Shown here one piece after another: positions 1 to 6,186 of a stretch of DNA of 9,602 bases. Numbering within the stretch: position 1 is the first letter of the stretch; every line of letters starts with the position of its first letter. A program made the translations under genes and the position numbers. Source of the DNA: Leptospiraceae bacterium (lineage in GTDB: Bacteria > Spirochaetota > Leptospiria > Turneriellales > Turneriellaceae); contig JANWWX010000031.1 of assembly GCA_025057195.1 (NCBI GenBank), positions 1 to 9,602 on the forward strand, read 5' to 3'. Below the pieces are notes generated by a model. The model ran no database searches. It saw nothing but the letters and a program-made list of their open reading frames with translations, and was not told the DNA's origin.

Positions 1-81
1 CCGTTGCCAGAATCAGCAGAGGTTGAGGAAATTTTCCGTTTCGTGCAGAGCGGGGGGCTGCAATCCTCGCTGCGTTTTTAG
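1..81 (+). CDS. C-terminal fragment of an unidentified protein (5' end outside window)
   Basis: The frame starting at base 1 is open for 26 codons and stops with TAG at 79-81. The tail reads PLPESAEVEEIFRFVQSGG and then LQSSLRF. It has an ordinary amphipathic helix-like composition and codon use, and it is oriented to converge with tpiA. No coding frame on the opposite strand is as convincing here; in particular I see no SecG-like sequence after tpiA, a common neighbour elsewhere. The tail, a short helix with E-E-I-x-x-F-[IV]-x-S spacing, loosely recalls the end of LpxA-type acyltransferases, but 26 residues are not enough to name it. Function unknown from this window. Confidence 0.45.
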   Translation, partial: PLPESAEVEEIFRFVQSGGLQSSLRF

Positions 82-166
82 TTTAGCCAAAAGCATTGTG
101 AGTATCAACCACAAGCCAGGGATAAAAAACACATAAAGCAAAGTTAAAAATTATCCCACACCTCTT

Positions 167-194
167 TTACTTGCGCTGTCTTACTTGCGCTGTC
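167..194. repeat. 14-bp perfect tandem duplication at the 3' end of tpiA
   Basis: TTACTTGCGCTGTC occurs twice back to back, at 167-180 and 181-194. The second copy supplies two bases of the tpiA stop codon (TGA, read from 193-195 on the minus strand). The duplication therefore extends only the 3' untranslated region and leaves the protein unchanged. It looks like a slippage-type event. No U-tract hairpin terminator for tpiA is visible in 82-192. Confidence 0.9.
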
Positions 195-948
195 AAACCA
201 CAGCATCGCGGAGGATTGCGATAAAGCTTTCTGCTTTAAGGCTGGCCCCGCCGACAAGCACGCCGTCGATATCTGGCATTGCCATCAGCGCTGCAATGTT
301 GTCAGGTTTGACCGAACCACCGTAGAGAATGCGCACCGTGTGCGCGACCGAGGGGCAAAGTGCCGATATTTTGCTCCGGATGGTACTGTGCATGCGCTGG
401 GCATCTTCTGGTGTGGCATTTTTTCCCGTACCGATGGCCCAGACAGGTTCGTATGCAATTGTTATTTGCCGCCACTCGTTTTCATGGAGATGCTGCAATG
501 CCGCCAAAAGCTGATTTAGGACTACCTCTTTAGCACGGCCAGCCTCGCGTTCGCTCAGGGTCTCCCCAACGCACAGCATCGGCTTTAGGTTTTGCTCCAG
601 CACGCGGTCGATTTTCTTTTTTAAAAAATCATCTTTCTCGCCTAAAATGTGCCGGCGCTCCGAATGCCCGATTAAGACATACTGGGCACCGGCGTCGCGT
701 AGTTGTGCGGCAGAAATTTCGCCAGTAAATGCGCCGTCTTTTTCCGCAGAGCAATTTTGTGCACCCAGTAGCACCTTGGTGCCGGAAACCGCTTCCTGCA
801 CCCGTGTGAATTGTAAAAAAGTGGGATAAAGTAACACCTCGCGGTCGCTATATTGCTCGGCGGCGGCAGCAACGGCTTTCGCCAGTTCCACCGCCTCGTG
901 CAGTGTCAGGTGCATTTTCCAGTTACCGGCGATTAAAGGCATGCGCAT
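193..948 (-). CDS. tpiA: Triosephosphate isomerase
   Basis: Cytosolic glycolytic/gluconeogenic enzyme that interconverts dihydroxyacetone phosphate and glyceraldehyde 3-phosphate. The 251-residue length is normal for a bacterial TIM barrel. The family signatures are all present: GNWKMH at 8-13 with Asn9 and Lys11, the electrophile His95 in IGHSERR, the catalytic base Glu167 in AYEPVWAIGTGK with loop 6 following, LYGGSVKP at about 208-215, and the phosphate-binding VGGASL near 232-237. The start ATG gives MRMPLIAGNWKM, which matches the usual family N-terminus, so I prefer it to the second ATG two codons in. No Shine-Dalgarno is present; only GAAAAAG precedes the start. The gene is separated from sdhA by 385 bp and probably has its own promoter near 1071-1101. 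The coding sequence looks intact, so an active enzyme is expected. Confidence 0.98.
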   Translation of the reverse strand: MRMPLIAGNWKMHLTLHEAVELAKAVAAAAEQYSDREVLLYPTFLQFTRVQEAVSGTKVLLGAQNCSAEKDGAFTGEISAAQLRDAGAQYVLIGHSERRHILGEKDDFLKKKIDRVLEQNLKPMLCVGETLSEREAGRAKEVVLNQLLAALQHLHENEWRQITIAYEPVWAIGTGKNATPEDAQRMHSTIRSKISALCPSVAHTVRILYGGSVKPDNIAALMAMPDIDGVLVGGASLKAESFIAILRDAVV

Positions 949-1017
949 ACTTTTTCAAAACAACGAAGCGGCATCACTGGGCAACCAAAAATCTCTTTCC
1001 AAAAGCGTAGTGTTTAT

Positions 1018-1045
1018 GGCAGAGATTTTCTGCCGGCACTGGCAG
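1018..1045 (-). promoter_or_regulatory. Two mutually exclusive hairpins in the tpiA leader
   Basis: Read on the minus strand, CTGCC (1045-1041), GGCAGA (1034-1029) and TCTGCC (1023-1018) occur in order. The middle arm can pair with the first (5-bp stem, loop AGTGCC) or with the third (6-bp stem, loop AAATC), but not both. The element lies about 70 nt before the tpiA ATG and downstream of the candidate promoter, so it would be transcribed in the leader. The pairing is seen in the sequence; a switching or attenuation role is inference, and no U-tract follows either stem. Confidence 0.35.
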
Positions 1046-1059
1046 CGAGATGCTGGTTT

Positions 1060-1109
1060 TGCGTTTTTCGTTTATAATCCCTCTATAAATTAAATACCCA
1101 AAAAACGCA
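1060..1109. repeat. 9-bp inverted repeat flanking the tpiA promoter candidate
   Basis: TGCGTTTTT at 1060-1068 and AAAAACGCA at 1101-1109 are perfect inverted copies separated by 32 bp. The interval contains almost the whole promoter core, and the right arm overlaps the proposed -35 by one base. Arms of this kind can be a split operator or the stem of a cruciform. AT-rich low complexity raises the chance of coincidence, but the TGCG/CGCA ends are not low-complexity. Confidence 0.5.
1071..1101 (-). promoter_or_regulatory. Candidate sigma70-type promoter of tpiA
   Basis: On the minus strand TTGGGT (1101-1096) is followed after 18 bp by TTATAA (1077-1072), within an AT-rich block. The predicted transcription start is around 1065, giving a leader of roughly 115 nt. 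The -35 is only a partial match, and the AT-rich sequence offers alternative -10 elements (for example TATAAA one base further on), so this is a plausible rather than a certain promoter. Confidence 0.35.
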
Positions 1110-1156
1110 GAATTTTTTCATTTTTTCTGAAAAATTTTTTGCCGGGCTGTGGTTTG

Positions 1157-1175
1157 AAGGGCCTTTACATAGAAC
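1157..1175. repeat. Copy 1 of a 19-bp direct repeat (AAGGGCYTTTACATAGRAC)
   Basis: AAGGGCCTTTACATAGAAC. It matches the copy at 1233-1251 in 17 of 19 positions, at a spacing of 76 bp. No inverted partner is found beside this copy. Confidence 0.75.
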
Positions 1176-1232
1176 TCAGTATGCTGTGCGGCTTGTGTTT
1201 TTTAATTGCCTTTGCTTGGGTGGTTACGCTTT

Positions 1233-1251
1233 AAGGGCTTTTACATAGGAC
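1233..1251. repeat. Copy 2 of the 19-bp direct repeat; left arm of a hairpin
   Basis: AAGGGCTTTTACATAGGAC. It matches copy 1 at 1157-1175 in 17 of 19 positions. Bases 1235-1249 of this copy also form the left arm of the imperfect inverted repeat that ends at 1283. Confidence 0.75.
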
Positions 1252-1283
1252 CTTAGCCTTACCGGACCCTATGTTTTTAGCCC
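1235..1283 (-). terminator. Imperfect hairpin 3' of sdhA (possible terminator or processing stem)
   Basis: GGGCT (1235-1239) plus ACATAGG (1243-1249) pair with CCTATGT (1268-1274) plus AGCCC (1279-1283). That is a 12-bp stem with a T3/T4 internal loop and an 18-nt terminal loop. It starts about 50 nt downstream of the sdhA stop codon. No U-run follows on the minus strand, so it is not a standard Rho-independent terminator. It could instead stabilise the sdhA 3' end, assist Rho-dependent termination, or be a protein-binding dyad. Confidence 0.35.
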
Positions 1284-1333
1284 GTTGCTAGTATCACCGT
1301 GGCAGTTACTCGGCCGCCGGGGCAGCCAACAGT

Positions 1334-3268
1334 TTATTTGTAGCTGCGCTGGCTTGGCTGCACGACTTCAAAGCGCAATTCTTCTTTATGGAGTTCATGC
1401 GGCTCATTGTCGCCTTTATATTCCCACGCCGCGACATAGCAAAAGTTGGCGTCGTCGCGCTTGGCCTCCCCATCTTCGGTTTGGTATTCTTCACGGAAAT
1501 GGCCACCACACGACTCGTTGCGGTGCAGTGCGTCGCGCGCTATCAATTCGCCGAGTTCGATAAAATCCTTCACCCGCCCTGCCTTTTCGAGCGAATCATT
1601 GAGCGAATCGGCGCTGCCTGGAACGTTGACATCCTTCATGAAATCTTCTTTAAGCTGTTGGATTTCAGCAATCGCTTTTTTGAGGCCGGCTTCGTTGCGC
1701 GCCATGCCGACATATTCCCACATGATGTGGCCCAGCCGGCGGTGAAGGGAATCGACGGTCTTTTTGCCTTTTATGGACAAAAACTGGGAAATCTGTGCTT
1801 TTACACTCTCTTCTGCCTCGTCAAACTCTTTGCCTGCGGTGGACGGGCGATCGAAGCCCACGGTGGCCAGGTAGTCTCCGATTGTGGCTGGGACAATGAA
1901 ATAGCCGTCCGCCAAGCCCTGCATCAGCGCAGAGGCTCCCAGCCGGTTGGCACCGTGGTCAGAAAAATTGGCTTCCCCCAGTACATAAAGTCCGGGGATT
2001 GTGGACATGAGGTTATAGTCCACCCATAGCCCACCCATCGTGTAGTGCACTGCGGGATAGATTTTCATGGGAGTTTTATAAGGATTTTCTCCGGTGATCT
2101 TTTCGTACATTTCAAAAAGGTTACCATAGCGCTCGGCAATGACTTTTTCGCCCAGCCTTTCGATCGCACTTTGGAAATCGAGGAAAACAGCACGGCCAGT
2201 GGCGTTGACCCCATAGCCCTGGTCGCAGCGTTCTTTGGCGGCACGCGAGGCCACGTCGCGCGGTACTAGGTTACCAAACGAGGGATAGCGGCGCTCAAGA
2301 AAGTAGTCGCGTTCGCTTTCAGGGACATCGGCGGCCGTTAGCTCACCGCGCCGGATTTTCTCCGCCACCGTTTTGTCTTTGGGCACCCACACCCTACCAT
2401 CGTTGCGCAGCGACTCGCTCATCAAGGTCAGCTTGGATTGGTATTCTCCGCTCTGCGGGATACAGGTGGGGTGGATCTGCGTGAAGCAAGGGTTGGCGAA
2501 AAAGGCGCCGCGCTTGTGCGCACGCCAGATTGCAGTGGCGTTCGATAACATAGCATTCGTGGAGAGGAAATAGACGTTGCCATAGCCGCCGGTCGCCAGA
2601 ACCACGGCATGCGCAGCGTGGCGTTTGATTTCACCCGTGACCAAGTTGCGCGTGATGATGCCTTTGGCATGGCCATTGACAACCACGAGATCGAGCATCT
2701 CATGGCGGTTGTACATTTTTACGGTGCCTTCGTGGATTTGGCGGTTGAGCGCGCTATAGGCACCCAAAAGCAACTGCTGCCCGGTCTGGCCTTTCGCATA
2801 AAAGGTACGCGAGACCTGTGCGCCCCCGAACGAACGGTTGTCGAGGCGGCCGCCATATTCGCGCGCAAACGGCACTCCCTGCGCAACGGCTTGGTCGATG
2901 ATGTTGACCGAAAGTTCGGCTAAGCGATAGACATTGGCCTCGCGGGAACGGTAGTCTCCGCCTTTGATCGTGTCGTAAAATAAACGAAATACTGAATCGC
3001 CATCGTTGTGGTAGTTTTTGGCGGCATTGATGCCTCCTTGTGCGGCGATCGAATGCGCCCGGCGTGGGCTATCGTGGTAGGTGAAGCAGTGCACGTTATA
3101 GCCGAGCTCGCCCAACGAGGCAGCAGCCGAGGCACCGGCAAGTCCAGTGCCCACGACGATAATGTCGAGCTTGCGCTTGTTGGCTGGGTTGACAAGCTTC
3201 AGTTTTGCCTTGTAGTCGCGCCATTTGGTCTCGAGGTTTCCTGGAGGTACTTTGGAGTCGAGCTTCAT
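1334..3268 (-). CDS. sdhA: Succinate dehydrogenase/fumarate reductase flavoprotein subunit
   Basis: FAD-bearing catalytic subunit that oxidises succinate to fumarate (or the reverse) at the cytoplasmic face of the membrane complex. With the ATG at 3268 it has 644 residues. Seen in order: dinucleotide-binding GTGLAG (about 40-45), [13 protein letters not shown] with the likely FAD-linked His72, [11 protein letters not shown] with His266, [19 protein letters not shown] with the proton-shuttling Arg337, [10 protein letters not shown] with His408, and [21 protein letters not shown] at 431-451. The N-terminus, [15 protein letters not shown], and the [16 protein letters not shown] run are typical of the long Bacteroidetes/Leptospira-type SdhA, which pairs with a single diheme SdhC. 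A GTG seven codons upstream (3289) is possible, but the ATG fits the family N-terminus better. Neither start has a Shine-Dalgarno. The glycosyltransferase lies 40 bp upstream on the same strand. No sdhB or sdhC is adjacent, which is unusual. Confidence 0.97.
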   Translation of the reverse strand: MKLDSKVPPGNLETKWRDYKAKLKLVNPANKRKLDIIVVGTGLAGASAAASLGELGYNVHCFTYHDSPRRAHSIAAQGGINAAKNYHNDGDSVFRLFYDTIKGGDYRSREANVYRLAELSVNIIDQAVAQGVPFAREYGGRLDNRSFGGAQVSRTFYAKGQTGQQLLLGAYSALNRQIHEGTVKMYNRHEMLDLVVVNGHAKGIITRNLVTGEIKRHAAHAVVLATGGYGNVYFLSTNAMLSNATAIWRAHKRGAFFANPCFTQIHPTCIPQSGEYQSKLTLMSESLRNDGRVWVPKDKTVAEKIRRGELTAADVPESERDYFLERRYPSFGNLVPRDVASRAAKERCDQGYGVNATGRAVFLDFQSAIERLGEKVIAERYGNLFEMYEKITGENPYKTPMKIYPAVHYTMGGLWVDYNLMSTIPGLYVLGEANFSDHGANRLGASALMQGLADGYFIVPATIGDYLATVGFDRPSTAGKEFDEAEESVKAQISQFLSIKGKKTVDSLHRRLGHIMWEYVGMARNEAGLKKAIAEIQQLKEDFMKDVNVPGSADSLNDSLEKAGRVKDFIELGELIARDALHRNESCGGHFREEYQTEDGEAKRDDANFCYVAAWEYKGDNEPHELHKEELRFEVVQPSQRSYK

Positions 3269-3308
3269 GCTGACGCAGTCTATGACCACAATAAGCAGTA
3301 AATAAGAA

Positions 3309-4463
3309 TCAGGTCAGTAGTTCAGCGATGTGGCGGGTAAAGGAAGTGAAGAGCTTTTCATCGGTGTGTTCGGCCACCGACTCACGCGCCTTGCGGCCCA
3401 GCTCTGCCAAAAAGCCCTTTTCGCCCAGGGCTAAATCCATGGTCTGCGCAAACGAAGCATAGTCGTGGGCGCGGAAAATTAGGCCATTTTCCCCGTGCCG
3501 GACATAGTCTTTTGGTCCGCCTTTATCAGAGACAACGACGCCGGTACCTGAGGCCATCGCCTCAAGCACGGTTTTGCCAAGTGTTTCGCTCGCCGATGGC
3601 AAAACATAGAGATCCGCGCTCGCGTAGATCTTTTGCAAGGTTGGGCCCCGCTGCACACCCAAAAATCGGATGTTTTTGTCAGCATATTTTTTTTCATAAA
3701 GTTCCTTTTCGGGTCCACCGCCGACGACGGCACAGACTGCATTGGCCGGTTTTTTCTCGGCAAAGTAGCGCAGCAAAAATTCGATGTCCTTGACTTTGGT
3801 GATCCGGCCAACAAAGATGACAATGATTTTTTCGGGATCGAGGCCAAAGTCAGTGAAGATAGAGCGGTTGGCATGGATTGGATTCCAGTAGCGGGCATTG
3901 ACGCCGGCGGGATAGTAACGCAACTTGCTTTCCTGGTGGCCTTTGCGCAGCATCAGCTCGTAAAATTCGCGCGTGCGTACGAAGATGAGGTCTGCTTGTT
4001 TCTGGTATTGGCGAACAAAAAACAGCGCCGGGTTCTTGATGAAAGGTTTAATCAGGCGTGAACCCAGATCGTTCAGGTAGTAATCGACATCGGTGTGGTA
4101 GATGTCCACCCACGGCAGTGATAGGTATTTGGCCGCAGCCATGGCCAACATTCCCATCACGCCGGGGGTATTGGATACGATGAGATTGATTTTATTGGCA
4201 CGGAAGAATTGCACCACGCGCAAAAAATCGGGCACATACATATTGGTGCCTTTATAAAAATTGCCGGTGGGAATCGGCAAGATCGGCTCAAAAACATGGA
4301 ATGGTGGCAGCGGCTTTTTGTAGGCAGTCACCGGTTGCCAAAAATAGCCACGTTCTTGGGCCAAAGCATACATTTCTTCTGTATCCGTGATGACGCCAGA
4401 AACTTCATCAAAAATATCAGCCACCCAAGCGACTCGGAGCCGTTTTGCCAGCGGATCGTCCAT
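3309..4463 (-). CDS. Glycosyltransferase, GT4-like (GT-B fold)
   Basis: Probable cytoplasmic retaining glycosyltransferase that transfers a sugar from a nucleotide-sugar donor. Acceptor and product are unknown; polysaccharide, LPS or glycolipid synthesis are the usual roles. From the ATG at 4463 it has 384 residues. The N-terminal Rossmann half (about 8-185) starts [17 protein letters not shown] and contains [10 protein letters not shown] and [10 protein letters not shown]. The C-terminal half has [14 protein letters not shown] (about 218-231), [12 protein letters not shown] and [18 protein letters not shown], which carries the GT4 E-x7-E pair (Glu293, Glu301), then [13 protein letters not shown] and GENGLIF. 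The frame stays open 22 codons further to a TTG at 4529. That extension is not homologous-looking and would overlap the divergent promoter, so the ATG is preferred. No Shine-Dalgarno is seen. Only 40 bp separate its stop from sdhA, so cotranscription is possible although the functions look unrelated. Confidence 0.9.
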   Translation of the reverse strand: MDDPLAKRLRVAWVADIFDEVSGVITDTEEMYALAQERGYFWQPVTAYKKPLPPFHVFEPILPIPTGNFYKGTNMYVPDFLRVVQFFRANKINLIVSNTPGVMGMLAMAAAKYLSLPWVDIYHTDVDYYLNDLGSRLIKPFIKNPALFFVRQYQKQADLIFVRTREFYELMLRKGHQESKLRYYPAGVNARYWNPIHANRSIFTDFGLDPEKIIVIFVGRITKVKDIEFLLRYFAEKKPANAVCAVVGGGPEKELYEKKYADKNIRFLGVQRGPTLQKIYASADLYVLPSASETLGKTVLEAMASGTGVVVSDKGGPKDYVRHGENGLIFRAHDYASFAQTMDLALGEKGFLAELGRKARESVAEHTDEKLFTSFTRHIAELLT

Positions 4464-4500
4464 GCAACATGGGAAAAATGGCTGTGCAAATGTCGATGAG

Positions 4501-4529
4501 TTTTTATTGTCTTGACCAGTTGTCAGCAA
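4501..4529 (-). promoter_or_regulatory. Weak candidate promoter of the glycosyltransferase gene
   Basis: On the minus strand TTGCTG (4529-4524) is followed after 16-17 bp by ATAAAA/TAAAAA (4507-4501). This would place the start about 30 nt before the ATG at 4463. It overlaps the plus-strand promoter at 4512-4539, so the two could not easily be occupied at the same time. The match is weak. Confidence 0.2.
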
Positions 4530-4539
4530 GCGACATAAT
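4512..4539 (+). promoter_or_regulatory. Strong sigma70-like promoter of the EIIA-amidohydrolase operon
   Basis: TTGACC (4512-4517), a 16-bp spacer and CATAAT (4534-4539): one mismatch to consensus in each hexamer. The expected transcription start is 4545-4547, which coincides with the GTG start codon of the EIIA gene at 4545. The mRNA would therefore be leaderless or nearly so, which agrees with the absence of a Shine-Dalgarno there. Confidence 0.6.
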
Positions 4540-4544
4540 TCCGC

Positions 4545-5030
4545 GTGTGGCTTGACTTACTGACCGAAGACAAGATCCACATAGCCACGCGCAGCCAACC
4601 GCAAGGTCTGGATCTCACCGACAAATGGACCCTGATCCGGAGCTTGTACCGTGCACTCTGCCAGCACGAGGGACTAAATCCCGCCGTCTGCGGCTGCATT
4701 GAGGAAGAGCTTTTCGCCCGGGAGCGGCAGATGAGCACTGGAATTGGTGAACAGATGGCCATCCCACACGCCGTGGTCGCACAAACTGACCGCTTTTTAA
4801 CCCGCTGCGCGATCTTACCAGAAGGCATTGATTTTGACAGTATTGACAGTAGCCCCGCGTACATTGTGGTGCTTTTGATTGCCCCCAAAGCCTTGCTCCA
4901 CGAACACCTCAAAATCATGGCGGAAATTGCGCGCATTTTCTATCCCCAAAAAACCCGCGAGAAAGTAATTGCGGCAAGAAATCCGGGCGAGGCATTGTCC
5001 ATCCTTAGACAGGCGGCCGCACAACGATGA
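4545..5030 (+). CDS. PTS EIIA type-2 (fructose/PtsN-like) domain protein
   Basis: Single-domain 161-residue protein of the PTS EIIA-Fru/Mtl/Ntr family, which accepts a phosphoryl group from HPr on a histidine and either feeds a sugar permease or acts as a regulator. The active-site motif STGIGEQMAIPHA is present with His75. The second conserved block, LLIAPKALLHEHLKIMAEIARIF at about 110-132, includes His119 and His121. The GTG start gives MWLDLLTEDKI, matching the usual 'DLLtpe.I' beginning, and an in-frame TAA lies just upstream at 4536-4538, so no earlier start exists. No EIIB, EIIC, HPr or EI is nearby, which favours a regulatory (PtsN-like) role over sugar uptake. It is coupled to the amidohydrolase by an ATGA overlap. 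The family is secure; what it regulates is unknown. Confidence 0.9.
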   Translation: MWLDLLTEDKIHIATRSQPQGLDLTDKWTLIRSLYRALCQHEGLNPAVCGCIEEELFARERQMSTGIGEQMAIPHAVVAQTDRFLTRCAILPEGIDFDSIDSSPAYIVVLLIAPKALLHEHLKIMAEIARIFYPQKTREKVIAARNPGEALSILRQAAAQR

Positions 5031-6184
5031 GTATATTCCAAGTGCTGCGCGGGGAGTGGGGACTCACTCGGGACGCTGAGTTCCGCCGCGACCCTTGGTA
5101 TATTATTTCCGGCAATGCGGTGTTAGATAGTGGCTTTGGCAGCCCGCCAAAAGAATTTTTTCGCAAAACCTTACCACCAGGGGTGGTCGTACCGGGGTTT
5201 GTCAATGCGCACAGCCACATTGAGTTGTCATGCCTGCGGGGGAAAATACCACCTGGCACCTCGCTGGTCGGCATGGGAAGGTTGTTGCAGGCAGAGCGAG
5301 GTAAAATTAGCAGCCATGTCATACGCCAGGCGGCTGTAGCAGCCATCCGCGAGGCCAATGCCGAAGGGACTTTCTTTTTTTGTGATATTTGCAATAGCTC
5401 TGATTTCCTTTTGTTTTTACGGGATCAGCCTTTTTTCCGCGGCAACCGTTACTTAGAACTTTTGGGTTTTTCCTCACCGGCGGACCAAAAGCGGATTGAG
5501 GTGGCACGGGCGCTTTTAGATCGGGATGATACTTTTTACCCCACGGTACATTCGGTTTATGGTTCCTCCCCATTGCAGATGCGCTTTGTGCGCGAGAAAG
5601 CCAGGCACACCTCTGTATCCATCCACCTATTGGAAAGCCCTGAAGAAATCGAATTCCAGTATGGGCGTGGTCCCATTGTCGAATTTTTGCAGGAACTGGG
5701 GCAATACACCCGCCACAAAGAATTGTACGGCCAATCTGCTGTCGAATACCTCCATTCTTTAGGCATGCTTTCTTTCAAAAAGTTGCTCTTGGTGCACCTT
5801 TCTGCTGCCCGGTCTGAAGACATTGACCTCTTGTCTGAGTACGTGCCGCATGCCGCGTGGGTACTCTGCTACCGCTCCAATCGCTACCTCGGCATTGAGC
5901 GCAGCAACTGGGAGAGCCTACACCACGCGCCGTTGCGCATGCTCATTGGTACCGACTCGCTGGCTTCCAATAGTGATTTGTCTGTGCTCCGCGAACTGGA
6001 GGCTTTGCTGGCGCTTGATCGTTTCTCGCCGCGTGAGCTGTTGCGTGCGGCGACTTGGGATGCTTATGAATACCTCGAAATCAAGGACAATGCAATACCC
6101 TATTTCCTCTTCCCCGGAGCCGCCCCAGAGCTACCATCTCTGTGCCGTGTGCGCCGGGCGGTGCCGTTGAGCCATTTTTGTTGA
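5027..6184 (+). CDS. Amidohydrolase, SsnA/TrzN-like; possible aminodeoxyfutalosine deaminase
   Basis: Metal-dependent hydrolase or deaminase of the amidohydrolase superfamily, 385 residues, cytosolic. After a short N-terminal beta part comes VVVPGFVNAHSHIELS with metal ligands His62 and His64. HSVYGSS (His175) is probably for substrate binding, and the remaining metal/catalytic residues are His200 (SVSIHLLESPEE, with Glu203), His257 (LLVHLSA) and Asp310 (LIGTDSLASNSDLS). CYRSN at 281-285 is typical of the subgroup holding N-ethylammeline chlorohydrolase-like proteins and the deaminases of the futalosine menaquinone pathway. That pathway assignment is inference. The usual C-terminal metal-independent beta segment ('G..adlvv') is not recognisable; the last 30 residues are proline-rich and odd. 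The start is at 5027 because ATG overlaps the preceding TGA. AGGCGG about 10 nt upstream is the only Shine-Dalgarno-like sequence in the window. The gene converges with the PEGA gene, stops 2 bp apart. Confidence 0.85.
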   Translation: MSIFQVLRGEWGLTRDAEFRRDPWYIISGNAVLDSGFGSPPKEFFRKTLPPGVVVPGFVNAHSHIELSCLRGKIPPGTSLVGMGRLLQAERGKISSHVIRQAAVAAIREANAEGTFFFCDICNSSDFLLFLRDQPFFRGNRYLELLGFSSPADQKRIEVARALLDRDDTFYPTVHSVYGSSPLQMRFVREKARHTSVSIHLLESPEEIEFQYGRGPIVEFLQELGQYTRHKELYGQSAVEYLHSLGMLSFKKLLLVHLSAARSEDIDLLSEYVPHAAWVLCYRSNRYLGIERSNWESLHHAPLRMLIGTDSLASNSDLSVLRELEALLALDRFSPRELLRAATWDAYEYLEIKDNAIPYFLFPGAAPELPSLCRVRRAVPLSHFC

Positions 6185-6186
6185 AA

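Larger units (their letters stand above)
949..1333. other. 385-bp non-coding region between sdhA and tpiA
   Basis: No reading frame on either strand in this stretch looks like a protein. Reading along the minus strand from the sdhA stop towards tpiA, it holds: an imperfect hairpin (1283-1235), a second copy of one of its arms (1175-1157), a strongly AT-rich block (about 1075-1140) with long A and T runs, a promoter-like pair inside a 9-bp inverted repeat (1109-1060), and a pair of overlapping hairpins (1045-1018) in what would be the tpiA leader. I see no tRNA and no recognisable riboswitch. The density of dyads suggests regulatory use. Confidence 0.7.

Noticed and set aside
95..115. TTGTG...CACAA dyad between the partial gene and tpiA as a shared bidirectional terminator.
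   Set aside because: Only a 5-bp AT-rich stem with a 9-nt loop and no flanking U-tract in either direction.
1..192. Possible secG after tpiA on the minus strand, a frequent neighbour in bacteria.
   Set aside because: No minus-strand frame here shows SecG's two hydrophobic helices or Gly-rich linker; the plus-strand frame 1-81 is more protein-like.
1285..1563. Plus-strand open frame reading into the sdhA 3' end.
   Set aside because: Mostly antisense to a well-conserved gene, with a low-complexity, unconvincing protein; shadow frame.
4464..4529. N-terminal extension of the glycosyltransferase to a TTG at 4529.
   Set aside because: The extra 22 residues do not look like part of a GT4 fold, and they would span the divergent promoter region; the ATG at 4463 gives the expected N-terminus.
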